From: Sutterella massiliensis
Lineage (GTDB): Bacteria > Pseudomonadota > Gammaproteobacteria > Burkholderiales > Burkholderiaceae_F
Direction of reading: 5' to 3'
Assembly: GCF_016899755.1 (NCBI RefSeq)
Contig: NZ_JACJJC010000011.1
Span: 1 to 64,000 of the forward strand
DNA length: 64,000 nt
Within the stretch, counting starts at the first letter, position 1, and each line of letters begins with the position of its first letter. Below the pieces are notes generated by a model. It had not been told where the DNA came from and searched no databases. It saw nothing but the letters and a program-made list of their open reading frames with translations. A program made the translations under genes and the position numbers. Positions 18,211-25,795 of the stretch are shown here, in pieces.

Positions 18211-19845
18211 ATGTCGAAAATGAAGCGTGCTTACGAAGTCGTGGCGACGGCCATTCCCGGCGCGCCCAAAATAGGCACCCTATTCTTTCCGGTTCTCGAT
18301 ACTGGTTCTGAAAGGAAAACCTCGGGGCAGCGCTCCAGCGGACGGCGAGACAATTCCAGAATTGTTCACGAATACGATTCCAATCTTGAACGACGAAACG
18401 AATTTGAATCAAGCTTCACTTTTTCGAATGAGCGTCGCCCATATCAAACGGATCGTTCCCAGCAATCTCGTCATAATCCTTCACTGAATCTTCGAAGCGA
18501 TTTCGACAATCGCCCCATTTTTTTATATGACGAGAAGTGGCTCGAAACGGGTTTTGCAATTGGGGCCGATCTGCCGCTCGGTGCAGAGCCGATTCGCCCG
18601 CCCGACGGCATGCGTACGTTCGCCTTTTTGAAAGAGCGTTCCATCGACCGCGTCGCGATTGCCCTTTTGCGTGATGCACTGACGGACGCTTCCGGCGATG
18701 TTGATGGCATGTCGGCTCGTTCTCGGCGCACGCTCTCCCGCTTCGGCTTGAAGTCGCGCATCAAAGATGGGGGTGCTGCCGCCGCCGATGCCGAGGATGC
18801 GTCGCTCGATGCCGCCCCCTCGTCTGCCGACTTCGGACTCGAGATCGGGCGCGGCGTCGACCGACTGTTTGCCGGCGGCCTCTACTCGCCCGAGGAACTT
18901 TCGGGCGTAAGACTTCCGCATGCGTTTCGACATGGGGGCGGCATCGATCTGATTGAGAACGGAGCCGCCTGCGGCATTCGTACGCGTACGGCTTCAGAGT
19001 CGACGTCGCTCGACGCCCTCATCTACGCTTTCCACGCCAACGAGCACGGTCGCGCGCATGCGAACGACCGGCTTCGGCTTGCGGCGGATGCGGTCCTCGG
19101 CGGTCGGCGGACGCGCATATCCGTCATGCATAAACGAAGCGAGTGCGCCGTGACGCTTCGCCGGCTCGATGATCCGATCGACGTGCCTGTTTGGCGCGCC
19201 GTGGCGCTCACCTTGGCCCGTCGTGCCGGGATCGAGACGCTCGACTTCACCATTCGGAGCGCAATGGGTACCGCCGCACTGCTGACGGACCGCTTTGACC
19301 GGACGATCGATTCGACGACCAAACTGCGTACGGCACCGCTTTTGACGCTTTCCGCGGAAGCGCTTCTTCCCGTGAAGCCTCTGGGTCGAGGTTTTGCCGC
19401 GCCGCGGCCGGGGCGGCTCCCCTATTTGGCGCTCGCAGACATACTCAACCGCACGGGGGCTTCGCCCAAGACCGATCTGCCTGCGATGTGGCGGCGAATG
19501 GCGTTTTCGGTGATGCTTGGCGCCAAGCCGAAGACGTCCGACTGGCAGTTCGCAAGAACCTCGCTCGATGCGCTCGGTTGGCGTCTTTTGCCGATGCACT
19601 CGATCTCGATTCTGCCGCGCGACTGGGCGACGGGTTCGGGCGCAACGCTCGACGGGCGCACGCCCCTTGAAACGCCCGAAGCCTGCATTGCCTACGCTCG
19701 TTATTTTGCGATCAGCATGGGCGAGGCGAAAACCGCGATCTTCGAGATGCGCCGTGCACTTGCCGACTGGGAGCGCGTCGCGCTCGATTTCGGTGCCGAT
19801 CCCCGCGAGATCGACCTGATGGCATCTGTCTTTGAAGAAGGCTGA
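18211..19845 (+). CDS. HipA-like protein with degenerate kinase motif and N-terminal insertion
   Basis: 544 residues from ATG 18211, or slightly shorter from 18220; no clear ribosome-binding site. HipA N-subdomain features are present but split: IGTLFF near residue 22, then about 62 residues of unusual Ser/Arg/Asn-rich sequence, then the normal FLYDEKWLETGFAIGADLPL. The C-terminal kinase lobe keeps the LTDRFDR motif. At the position where active HipA has the catalytic GNTDRH..N loop, this protein reads LGAKPKTSDWQF, and the following PAYDLLP-type Mg-site aspartate is replaced in LLPMHSISILP. This is a probable pseudokinase or decaying toxin. The inserted segment is AT-richer than its surroundings. 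Confidence 0.7.
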   Translation: MSKMKRAYEVVATAIPGAPKIGTLFFPVLDTGSERKTSGQRSSGRRDNSRIVHEYDSNLERRNEFESSFTFSNERRPYQTDRSQQSRHNPSLNLRSDFDNRPIFLYDEKWLETGFAIGADLPLGAEPIRPPDGMRTFAFLKERSIDRVAIALLRDALTDASGDVDGMSARSRRTLSRFGLKSRIKDGGAAAADAEDASLDAAPSSADFGLEIGRGVDRLFAGGLYSPEELSGVRLPHAFRHGGGIDLIENGAACGIRTRTASESTSLDALIYAFHANEHGRAHANDRLRLAADAVLGGRRTRISVMHKRSECAVTLRRLDDPIDVPVWRAVALTLARRAGIETLDFTIRSAMGTAALLTDRFDRTIDSTTKLRTAPLLTLSAEALLPVKPLGRGFAAPRPGRLPYLALADILNRTGASPKTDLPAMWRRMAFSVMLGAKPKTSDWQFARTSLDALGWRLLPMHSISILPRDWATGSGATLDGRTPLETPEACIAYARYFAISMGEAKTAIFEMRRALADWERVALDFGADPREIDLMASVFEEG

Positions 19846-19897
19846 AAGCGGTTCGGCTGCCCGGTTTGCTTCTTCTTGAGCGTCATAGAAACGACGA

Positions 19898-19939
19898 AGC
19901 CCGAAGCGCGCGGTCCTGCGTTTCGGGCTCCGGTTTTTT
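19898..19939 (+). terminator. Terminator after HipA-like gene
   Basis: Stem AGCCCGAAGCGC / GCGTTTCGGGCT, followed by CCGGTTTTTT. Confidence 0.75.
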
Positions 19940-20015
19940 GCGCCTGCGAGCCGCAAGCGCTTTTCTCTCCGGGGCCGCGGTAATGGTCGCTCTCGCTACC
20001 CCGGTGCGGACTTTC

Positions 20016-20633
20016 TCAGTCTTTTTCGACGAACTTCACCGAGTTCTTCGTCTTTTTGGTGCGCGGACTGATGTAGCCTGCCTTTTGGCCGCGTTTGCGC
20101 ACAACCGTCTGCGGTTCTTCGGGCTGGGCTTCGGCATTGGGTTCGTATTCGCCCTTGAATTCGGCTTCCCAGACGTGTTCGCCGTCGCGCTTCATCACGG
20201 CTTCGTTCTCGAGTTCTTCAACGGTAAAGCGAGCGCCCTCGCCCGAGATCGTGAGCGAGGCGCCGAAGTGATGCAGCACGTCGATCACCATGCCGATTCG
20301 GATCGTTTCCTTGCCGTTTTCGAGTTCGTTGAACCAACGACGTCCGACGCCGCATGCCTTGGCGGCTTCGGTCTGCGTCATGCCGGTGCGCAGCCGCAAG
20401 ACGCGGATCAGGGCGCCAAGTTCTTCGGTCGAGCGAATGTAGGCGTGGCGCGTCCGATAGACAAGGTGCTTGCCCGCCGAGCGCGAGCGTCGATTGCCGC
20501 CTTTTGTCGACCTAGTGCTCTTGGCAGGCTTTACGGTCTTGTCGGCAGACGAGTCCACGGCCGCAGCCGCCCCATCATCGTGTCGGTTTTCGGCAAAAGC
20601 GTCTTCTTGCCGAGTGTTCTTGGTCTCTGACAT
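20016..20633 (-). CDS. Orphan HipB/Y4mF-like HTH regulator with long basic flanks
   Basis: 205 residues, ATG 20633 preceded by GGAAGG. A hydrophilic N-terminus of about 65 residues rich in Lys, Arg, Ser and Thr precedes an XRE HTH (LGALIRVLRLRTGMTQTEAA, then GVGRRWFNELENGKETIRIGM). The HTH is followed by LHHFGASLTI, characteristic of Y4mF/HipB antitoxins. The C-terminal 80 residues are acidic then basic. No kinase gene accompanies it on the same strand. It converges on the HipA-like gene at 18211-19845 and may be a solitary regulator or second antitoxin. Confidence 0.8.
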   Translation of the reverse strand: MSETKNTRQEDAFAENRHDDGAAAAVDSSADKTVKPAKSTRSTKGGNRRSRSAGKHLVYRTRHAYIRSTEELGALIRVLRLRTGMTQTEAAKACGVGRRWFNELENGKETIRIGMVIDVLHHFGASLTISGEGARFTVEELENEAVMKRDGEHVWEAEFKGEYEPNAEAQPEEPQTVVRKRGQKAGYISPRTKKTKNSVKFVEKD

Positions 20634-21141
20634 ATGTTCTAGCCTTCCCGTTCTTTTGGCGACGGGTAATGCGTTTTAACTGGTCCGTCGATCAGTTTAC
20701 AAGAGTTTTCGGCGATCTCTTGTGTGTTTTTACACAAAATTTTAATGCCTACTCGCTTCGTATTCAGTGGTTTCAGGCGAATTTGCCGAGTTCTAGCGGA
20801 CGGCTTTCCGTCTGCTTCGTTCGCTTCTGTCCGTGCAATGTCGCACGTACGCAACGGTCGACCGGCGGGCGCCTATTGTCGACATTTGTCGCCGAAAACT
20901 GCAACTTAAGACAACGAACGTTAACGTTAAGAGGATACGAATAATAATGGGTCGCAAAGTAATTTTGGAAAACCGGTGCGGTCTGAAAACGGTTTTTTCT
21001 TGTTACTGTCGCAAGCGACCGGCCGGCACGAGCTTGGCCGGCGCTTTTTGCGAGTTCGGAAAAGGAAAGGGCCGCAGCTTTTCGTCGCTGCGGCCGCTTT
21101 TTCGTGCCGTTTCTCCAAGGTGCTGATCAGCCTCGTTGAGC
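20634..21141. other. Intergenic region with three hairpins
   Basis: 508 bases between two minus-strand genes with no convincing gene. Three terminator-like structures with T-runs on the plus strand follow one another: AAAACCG / CGGTTTTTT near 20970-21000, GGCCGGC / GCCGGCGCTTTTT near 21021-21050, and GGCCGCAGC / GCTGCGGCC at 21070-21102. See findings. Confidence 0.6.
21070..21102. terminator. Hairpin terminator downstream of the GNAT gene
   Basis: Perfect 9-bp stem GGCCGCAGC / GCTGCGGCC. It is followed by GCTTTTT on the plus strand and by CTTTCCTTTT on the minus strand, so it can end the minus-strand GNAT transcript. Confidence 0.75.
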
Positions 21142-21651
21142 TTAGTTCTGCGCTTGTGCGCTTCGATCGAACGTGAGCGTCATGTCGTACCAGACGGCGC
21201 CGCCGTGAACGGAAGCCGAGACGCCGCTCGAAACAAACCCGAAGCGCGAGTAGAAATCGATGAGTTCCGCTTTGCAGGTCAGGATGACGCCCGCACGGCC
21301 TTCCTGACGCGCTTTTTCAATGAACGAGCGCAAGAGCGCGGAGGCGTAGCCCTTCTTGCGGTCCTGCGGGCGGACGGCGAGTCCAAAGATGCTCTGCCAT
21401 TTGCCGCGTGGGTCGTGCAGCTCGGCATTGGAGAACATCTCGTCGCGAATCTTCGGCTCGTTCGTCACCATCCCGTCAATGAGGCCGACGGCCCGGCCGT
21501 TCTCTTCGAGAATCAGAAAGCAGTCGGCAAAGGCGGCGAGGCGCTTTTCAAAACTCTCGCGCGTGGCCTTTTCGGCGGGCGGGAAGCTTTCCGCCTCGAT
21601 TTCGGTCAGCGTGTCGACGTCCTTCATTGAGGCCGTGCGGATGCGGATCAC
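21142..21651 (-). CDS. GNAT-family N-acetyltransferase
   Basis: 169 residues, ATG preceded by GAGGAGG at 10-bp spacing. Acetyl-CoA site VRPQDRKKGYASALLRSFIEKAR and late ELIDFYSRFGF motif. The N-terminus (IRTASMKDVDTLTEIEAESFPPAEKA) resembles arylalkylamine-type GNATs. The substrate is unknown. Confidence 0.88.
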   Translation of the reverse strand: MIRIRTASMKDVDTLTEIEAESFPPAEKATRESFEKRLAAFADCFLILEENGRAVGLIDGMVTNEPKIRDEMFSNAELHDPRGKWQSIFGLAVRPQDRKKGYASALLRSFIEKARQEGRAGVILTCKAELIDFYSRFGFVSSGVSASVHGGAVWYDMTLTFDRSAQAQN

Positions 21652-21910
21652 GTCAAATCCTCCTCATGTTGTCGTGGTCACTTCTTCTGTCCCTGACGGG
21701 CGCGAGATTTCATTATGCACGGCCCGCTTTCCTTTGACACGATTTGGCGTGCAGGACGGGTATGTATCGCCCGTCCTGTCGCTTTTGCGCAACGACGGTT
21801 CGTTCACGATTCTTTTCGTTTCTTTTCATTGTTGGCGCCGGTATGGATGCGCTCGTCAGTGATAATGGACACATGAATTGTCTTTCACTCATTTTCGCGA
21901 GGTGCCCGAG

Positions 21911-22138
21911 ATGCAAGGAACGAAATCAAAGACACGAAAGACTCGCCGAGCGGTTTTTGCCCTGTCGGCTGCAGCGCTCGTCGCCGGCCTCACGGGCTGC
22001 CATCACTGGCATCACCGTCCTCCGGCGGGCGGCGGCCCGGGTCGTCCCGGTCCGGGTGGTCCGGGCGGACCTGGAGGCGCAGGCCCCGGGCCTGGCGCCG
22101 GTCCGGGTCCGGGCGGCCGTCCCGGCGGTCCTCGGTAA
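21911..22138 (+). CDS. Small Gly/Pro-rich lipoprotein
   Basis: 75 residues from ATG 21911. A basic N-terminus and hydrophobic core end in the lipobox LTGC, followed by a His/Trp patch (HHWHHRPP) and a tail composed almost only of Gly, Pro, Ala and Arg. It is likely a membrane-anchored lipoprotein; the His cluster could bind metal. GAGGT precedes the start and a clean terminator follows. Confidence 0.7.
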   Translation: MQGTKSKTRKTRRAVFALSAAALVAGLTGCHHWHHRPPAGGGPGRPGPGGPGGPGGAGPGPGAGPGPGGRPGGPR

Positions 22139-22145
22139 TCCTATG

Positions 22146-22172
22146 AGGCAGCTCTTTGGGGCTGCCTTTTTT
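22146..22172 (+). terminator. Terminator after the small lipoprotein gene
   Basis: AGGCAGC / GCTGCC stem, followed by TTTTTT. Confidence 0.88.
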
Positions 22173-22319
22173 ACGTGTTCACCGGTGTTACTTCGGCCGG
22201 CAATGTCGGTGCGCAGCGTGCGCAGAGAAAAAATGCCGATGGCCGCGGATCCCGAAGTGCTGCGTTGCTTGAGGCGCGTCGAGAAGCGGCTCAATGCCGT
22301 TGCTGCGGCGCTTTCGCGC

Positions 22320-23324
22320 TTATTTGCCGCTTTCTGCTGCAGCTGCCTTCTCGCGGGCGATCTTCGCTTTCATTCCGCGGTCGGTAGCGTCCCAGCAGAG
22401 AAGCGAGCCCGCAACAACAATCGCGACGCCCGCCCAGAAGGTGCCTCCGAGCTCGGCGTTGATCCAAAAGACGGCAAAAACGCACGAGAGGACGGGCGTG
22501 AAGTAGGAGGCGAGCGCCAGGATCGTGATATTGCCCTTGCTCATCCCGTGCGTCCACGCGGCATAGGCGCAGCCCATGGCAAGGCCGCCGAAAACGACGG
22601 AAAGAATCCCGCGCATAGACGCTTCGTCGGGGCCGCTGCCGATCCCGGCCGCCCAGAGGCAGCCGAAAATCAGGGCGTCGACCATGAAGACGAACGTACT
22701 CGGATTGATCCCCTTCGACCAAGCGCGCGTCATGCTTGAGAATGCAGCCCAGGTGAGTGCGGCGAGGAGCGCCAGTACATAAGAGACAGGATGCGCCGCC
22801 ACACGGTCGGCGAATTCCGTTAACGAGAAGCCGTGGTCGCCGCTCAGAATTACGACGATCCCCGTAAAGGCGACGGCGAGTCCCGGAAAAAGCCACCATC
22901 GCGTGCGAACGCCGTTAAAAACGACGGCAAAGAGAATCGTGAGCGAGGGCCAGAGGTAGTTGATCATGCCGACTTCGACCGTCTGGGCGCCCCCTTCGGA
23001 AAAGAAGATCGCCAGGCAGAACGTGAGTGAACTCAGGTTTGCCGTCGGTATGCCGATGCAGAGGTAGCGCTTGTCCATGCGCCGAAAGTCCGGCAGCCCT
23101 ACGAGAAAGAAGAGGAAGACGGCCGCGACGCAGTAAAGAAGACACTGTCCCTGGGCGAGCCCGAATCCTTCGGCAATGCCGCGTACAAGACTCACCGACA
23201 TGCCCCAGCAGATCGGCGCAAAGAGGCCGATCATCGTCGCCCGGCGAACAAGCGAGACACTCGTGTCGCTTGCGTTTGCCGAGACGGGTTTGGGGGCGCC
23301 GTTCTTGGAAACTTCTGCGGTCAT
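22320..23324 (-). CDS. EamA/DMT-family exporter, YddG-like
   Basis: 334 residues from ATG 23324, preceded by AAAGGA. Ten membrane segments; the motifs FAPICWGMSVSLVRGIAE, GMINYLWPSLTILFAV and the second-repeat VSYVLALLAALTWAAFSSM resemble YddG-type aromatic amino-acid exporters. Substrate specificity is inferred only by resemblance. A 30-residue polar N-terminus precedes the first helix. Confidence 0.85.
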   Translation of the reverse strand: MTAEVSKNGAPKPVSANASDTSVSLVRRATMIGLFAPICWGMSVSLVRGIAEGFGLAQGQCLLYCVAAVFLFFLVGLPDFRRMDKRYLCIGIPTANLSSLTFCLAIFFSEGGAQTVEVGMINYLWPSLTILFAVVFNGVRTRWWLFPGLAVAFTGIVVILSGDHGFSLTEFADRVAAHPVSYVLALLAALTWAAFSSMTRAWSKGINPSTFVFMVDALIFGCLWAAGIGSGPDEASMRGILSVVFGGLAMGCAYAAWTHGMSKGNITILALASYFTPVLSCVFAVFWINAELGGTFWAGVAIVVAGSLLCWDATDRGMKAKIAREKAAAAESGK

Positions 23325-23679
23325 TTCTGCGATGTCCTTTGTGCGGTTTCGTGGCAGAGCGCCGTCATGAGCGGTCGAATGGAGACGACGTGCTGCGAGA
23401 GTCAACTATGCACGAACCGCCTTCAAAGAGCGCCTTGCCCTTTGACGATGCTCAATGAGGAATGCGAAATCGAATCGAGCTGCGCTGCCCGCGTCTCTTC
23501 CGACCCACAGTCTCGATTCACCGTCCGCCCTTTTCTCATCCTTACCGCCTCTCGGACCGATGCCTGCGTTTGTGATAGCTTCAAGCTGTCTTTACGCGGC
23601 TTTGGCTCGCCTTTGACGCGTCCGCAATAGTGTTTTCTCGTGCAGCAAGTGTCCTGAAAACGACGGGAGGAGCAGCGAG
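23325..23679. other. Divergent promoter region, no gene seen
   Basis: 355 bases between the EamA gene and the GDPD-like gene. Short open frames in both strands have no ribosome-binding site or recognisable similarity. Confidence 0.5.
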
Positions 23680-24990
23680 ATGAACGGTCAACGGTCCGAA
23701 CGGTCCGAATGTTTCGGTCGGATGTACGAGACGCACTCGCGATCGTGCGCTCGGTCCACTTCGGCGGAACACGTATCCGCTGATGCTTTGGCTTCGCGCC
23801 GGCACATGAACGAACCACTCGCTTCAGTTCTCCAGCCGCTCTTTGTGCATCGGTTTCGTTTGTCGCCGATTCCGAGGATCGTGACCGTTGCCGTTGGTGC
23901 GTCGCTCGCGATTTCGCTTGCGGCAGGCGTCTTAATTGAACATGCCAAGCGTTCGGATTCGGCGCTCCTTTTGCAAACGCCCGCCTCGCCTTTGGTCCTT
24001 CAAATTGTCGAGGCGTCGGCAAAGAACGGCGCTCCGGGCTTCATTGCGCACGCTGCCGGCGAATTGGATGGCCACAAGTATCTCAATACGGAAGAAGCAC
24101 TCAACGCTTCGCTCGCTGCGGGCTACCGCTACATCGAGCTCGACCTCAAGAAAACGCTGAGCGGCCGCTTTTTCGGGGCGCATTCCGTGCTTGAATTGAA
24201 CGATCGTACGGGAGCGAGCTGGTCCTGGCGTATTCCGCCCGTCTCCGAAAGAGCGGTTCGCGAGCGCCGCATTGATGGTCGTTACACGCCGCTTTTGCTC
24301 TCGGATCTGAACGAACGCGTTTCGGGTGATCCGAATGGGCTCGGTTTTGTCCTTGTCGTCGACAAGACGGATGACTATGAGGGCCTCTTAAAGGCCTTCC
24401 CGCACCCGGAGCGCATGATTGTGGAGACGGGTACGCTCGCCGAATACGCCGAATACGCCGAGGCGCTGCGAGCGGGCATCACGACGCCGGCACTTGCCGT
24501 CAGTCATTTTCATGAAGCGCTTACGTCGGGGGTGCGGGCCGTCGTCGTTGATCCGCGCACCGTCAAGAGCGATCCCGCCGGCGCTGCCCTCTTTCGTCAT
24601 AAGGGCGGCATCATTCTCGCGGCGACGGTCGAAGACTGCCGAGCGGTCGGGGAAGACCCGACGCTCTCGGCCAATGTCGATCTTGTGTATGTAGACAGAT
24701 GCGAAGCGCCAACAAACGAAATGCTGAATGAGGTCAAAAGCGCAAAACAGCGCCCGGTCGAAACGATGACCGAGCGCCTTGATGCTGCTTCACCTCACGA
24801 ATCGTTCACCAAGCCCGGATGGGTTAAGCGTGGTGCTTTGCGTTCGATTCGGTGCAAAAGGTCGTGTTTCGCCTGCGAGGTCAGGCCGCACGTTCCTGCC
24901 CGGCATTTGTGCCGGCAATTTGCCCGTAGACAAAGCAATCGAGAAGCGCGTTGCCGCCGACACGGTTCGTACCGTGGATGCTGCCTGTGA
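23680..24990 (+). CDS. Glycerophosphodiester phosphodiesterase-like membrane-anchored protein with aberrant C-terminus
   Basis: 436 residues, ATG preceded by GGGAGG. About 65 polar residues precede one membrane segment (VTVAVGASLAISLAAGVLI, near 67-87), so the domain probably faces the periplasm. The TIM-barrel GDPD signature is recognisable but atypical: FIAHAAGELDGH replaces the usual HRG, followed by YRYIELDLKKT and FGAHS. The family hydrolyses glycerophosphodiesters. The last 70-80 residues (after about NEMLNEVKSAK) are Arg/Cys-rich and are encoded antisense to a minus-strand terminator and a reductase remnant. The native stop has probably been lost. Confidence 0.65.
   Translation: MNGQRSERSECFGRMYETHSRSCARSTSAEHVSADALASRRHMNEPLASVLQPLFVHRFRLSPIPRIVTVAVGASLAISLAAGVLIEHAKRSDSALLLQTPASPLVLQIVEASAKNGAPGFIAHAAGELDGHKYLNTEEALNASLAAGYRYIELDLKKTLSGRFFGAHSVLELNDRTGASWSWRIPPVSERAVRERRIDGRYTPLLLSDLNERVSGDPNGLGFVLVVDKTDDYEGLLKAFPHPERMIVETGTLAEYAEYAEALRAGITTPALAVSHFHEALTSGVRAVVVDPRTVKSDPAGAALFRHKGGIILAATVEDCRAVGEDPTLSANVDLVYVDRCEAPTNEMLNEVKSAKQRPVETMTERLDAASPHESFTKPGWVKRGALRSIRCKRSCFACEVRPHVPARHLCRQFARRQSNREARCRRHGSYRGCCL
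24736..24777 (-). terminator. Minus-strand terminator of the reductase remnant
   Basis: On the minus strand GCGCTCGGTC / GACCGGGCGC forms a stem, followed by TGTTTTGCGCTTTT. It lies inside the C-terminal coding part of the GDPD-like frame. Confidence 0.6.
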
Positions 24991-25160
24991 TTTCGCAGGC
25001 AGCGTAAAGACGCGGCATAACGTTTCCTTGCCAGTCGAGCACCTGCGCCTTGACGTTGCAAGAGAGACCGCCCATCGTATGGTGAACGGTCATCCCTCTG
25101 TAGCAGGCCCAGAAAGGACCGTGCTTGAGCTGCAGATCTGCCTCGCGGCGATTGACTGAT
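24881..25160 (-). pseudogene. Fumarate-reductase-like flavoprotein, C-terminal remnant
   Basis: About 90 codons match the end of a flavocytochrome c-type reductase: READLQLKHGPFWACYRG, then HHTMGG, AQVLDWQGN, LYAACEITGSIHGTNRVGGNA and FVYGQIAGTNAG. Compare GPYWIYRG..HHTMGG..EVTGSTHGTNRLGSNA in the intact gene at 55707. The FMN and FAD domains are absent; upstream sequence is AT-rich and unrelated. It keeps the substrate-binding His-His and Arg but is a 5'-deleted gene. Confidence 0.85.
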
Positions 25161-25795
25161 CGGTTGTGTAGCCCAAATGTCACAAATAAGTAACAAAAAG
25201 ATGAAGCGATATTTAGGACGTTGATTTTTCGAAGAATTATTTGCTGCCCAAGACGTGCTTCTTCTTTTGAAGATGGCTGAAAGTGACCTTATGCGGCATC
25301 TGCCCGCCCCATTTTTCCCCTCGTCGAGTGCGACAGACGCGTTGCCCGTTCTGCACGTTTCAGCCAAGTGTCATATAGCGTCACGCAATCTTCATCTTGC
25401 CTTAGCGGCGGTTTCATATCGAACGGCAAGAATGTGCCCTGTCGACAAGGAGGCCGTCTGAATGTGCTTCAGGGGAAGTCCGGAATCGACCCGAATTCAG
25501 CTTTTCGAGCCTGCACCGCTTCTTTCGCAGAATCTTCGAAACGACCCGATGGTGCGAATGGCGGCAAGGGGCTTCTTCGAAAACCGCTCTTACTGGCAGG
25601 CTCGAGGCAGGAATCGCGAAATACGCGAAATTTTCAATCGACAGTATCTACCGCTCCATTCCGAAGGAATCCGTACCGAAGCCGATTGAATGTTCTCGAG
25701 TCCGATCGGCAAGTCTTGTTGAATGTCTGTCGTAACGATCGAGAATATCGAGCATTCATGGCTTTGAGAGTGATTCCCGAGGATCGCTCGAAAAA
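25161..25795. other. Intergenic region upstream of the peptide-binding protein gene
   Basis: 635 bases with no recognisable gene. Open frames at 25368-25799 and 25462-25689 lack ribosome-binding sites and family motifs. It probably holds the importer promoter and eroded sequence left by the deletion of the reductase gene. Confidence 0.5.
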
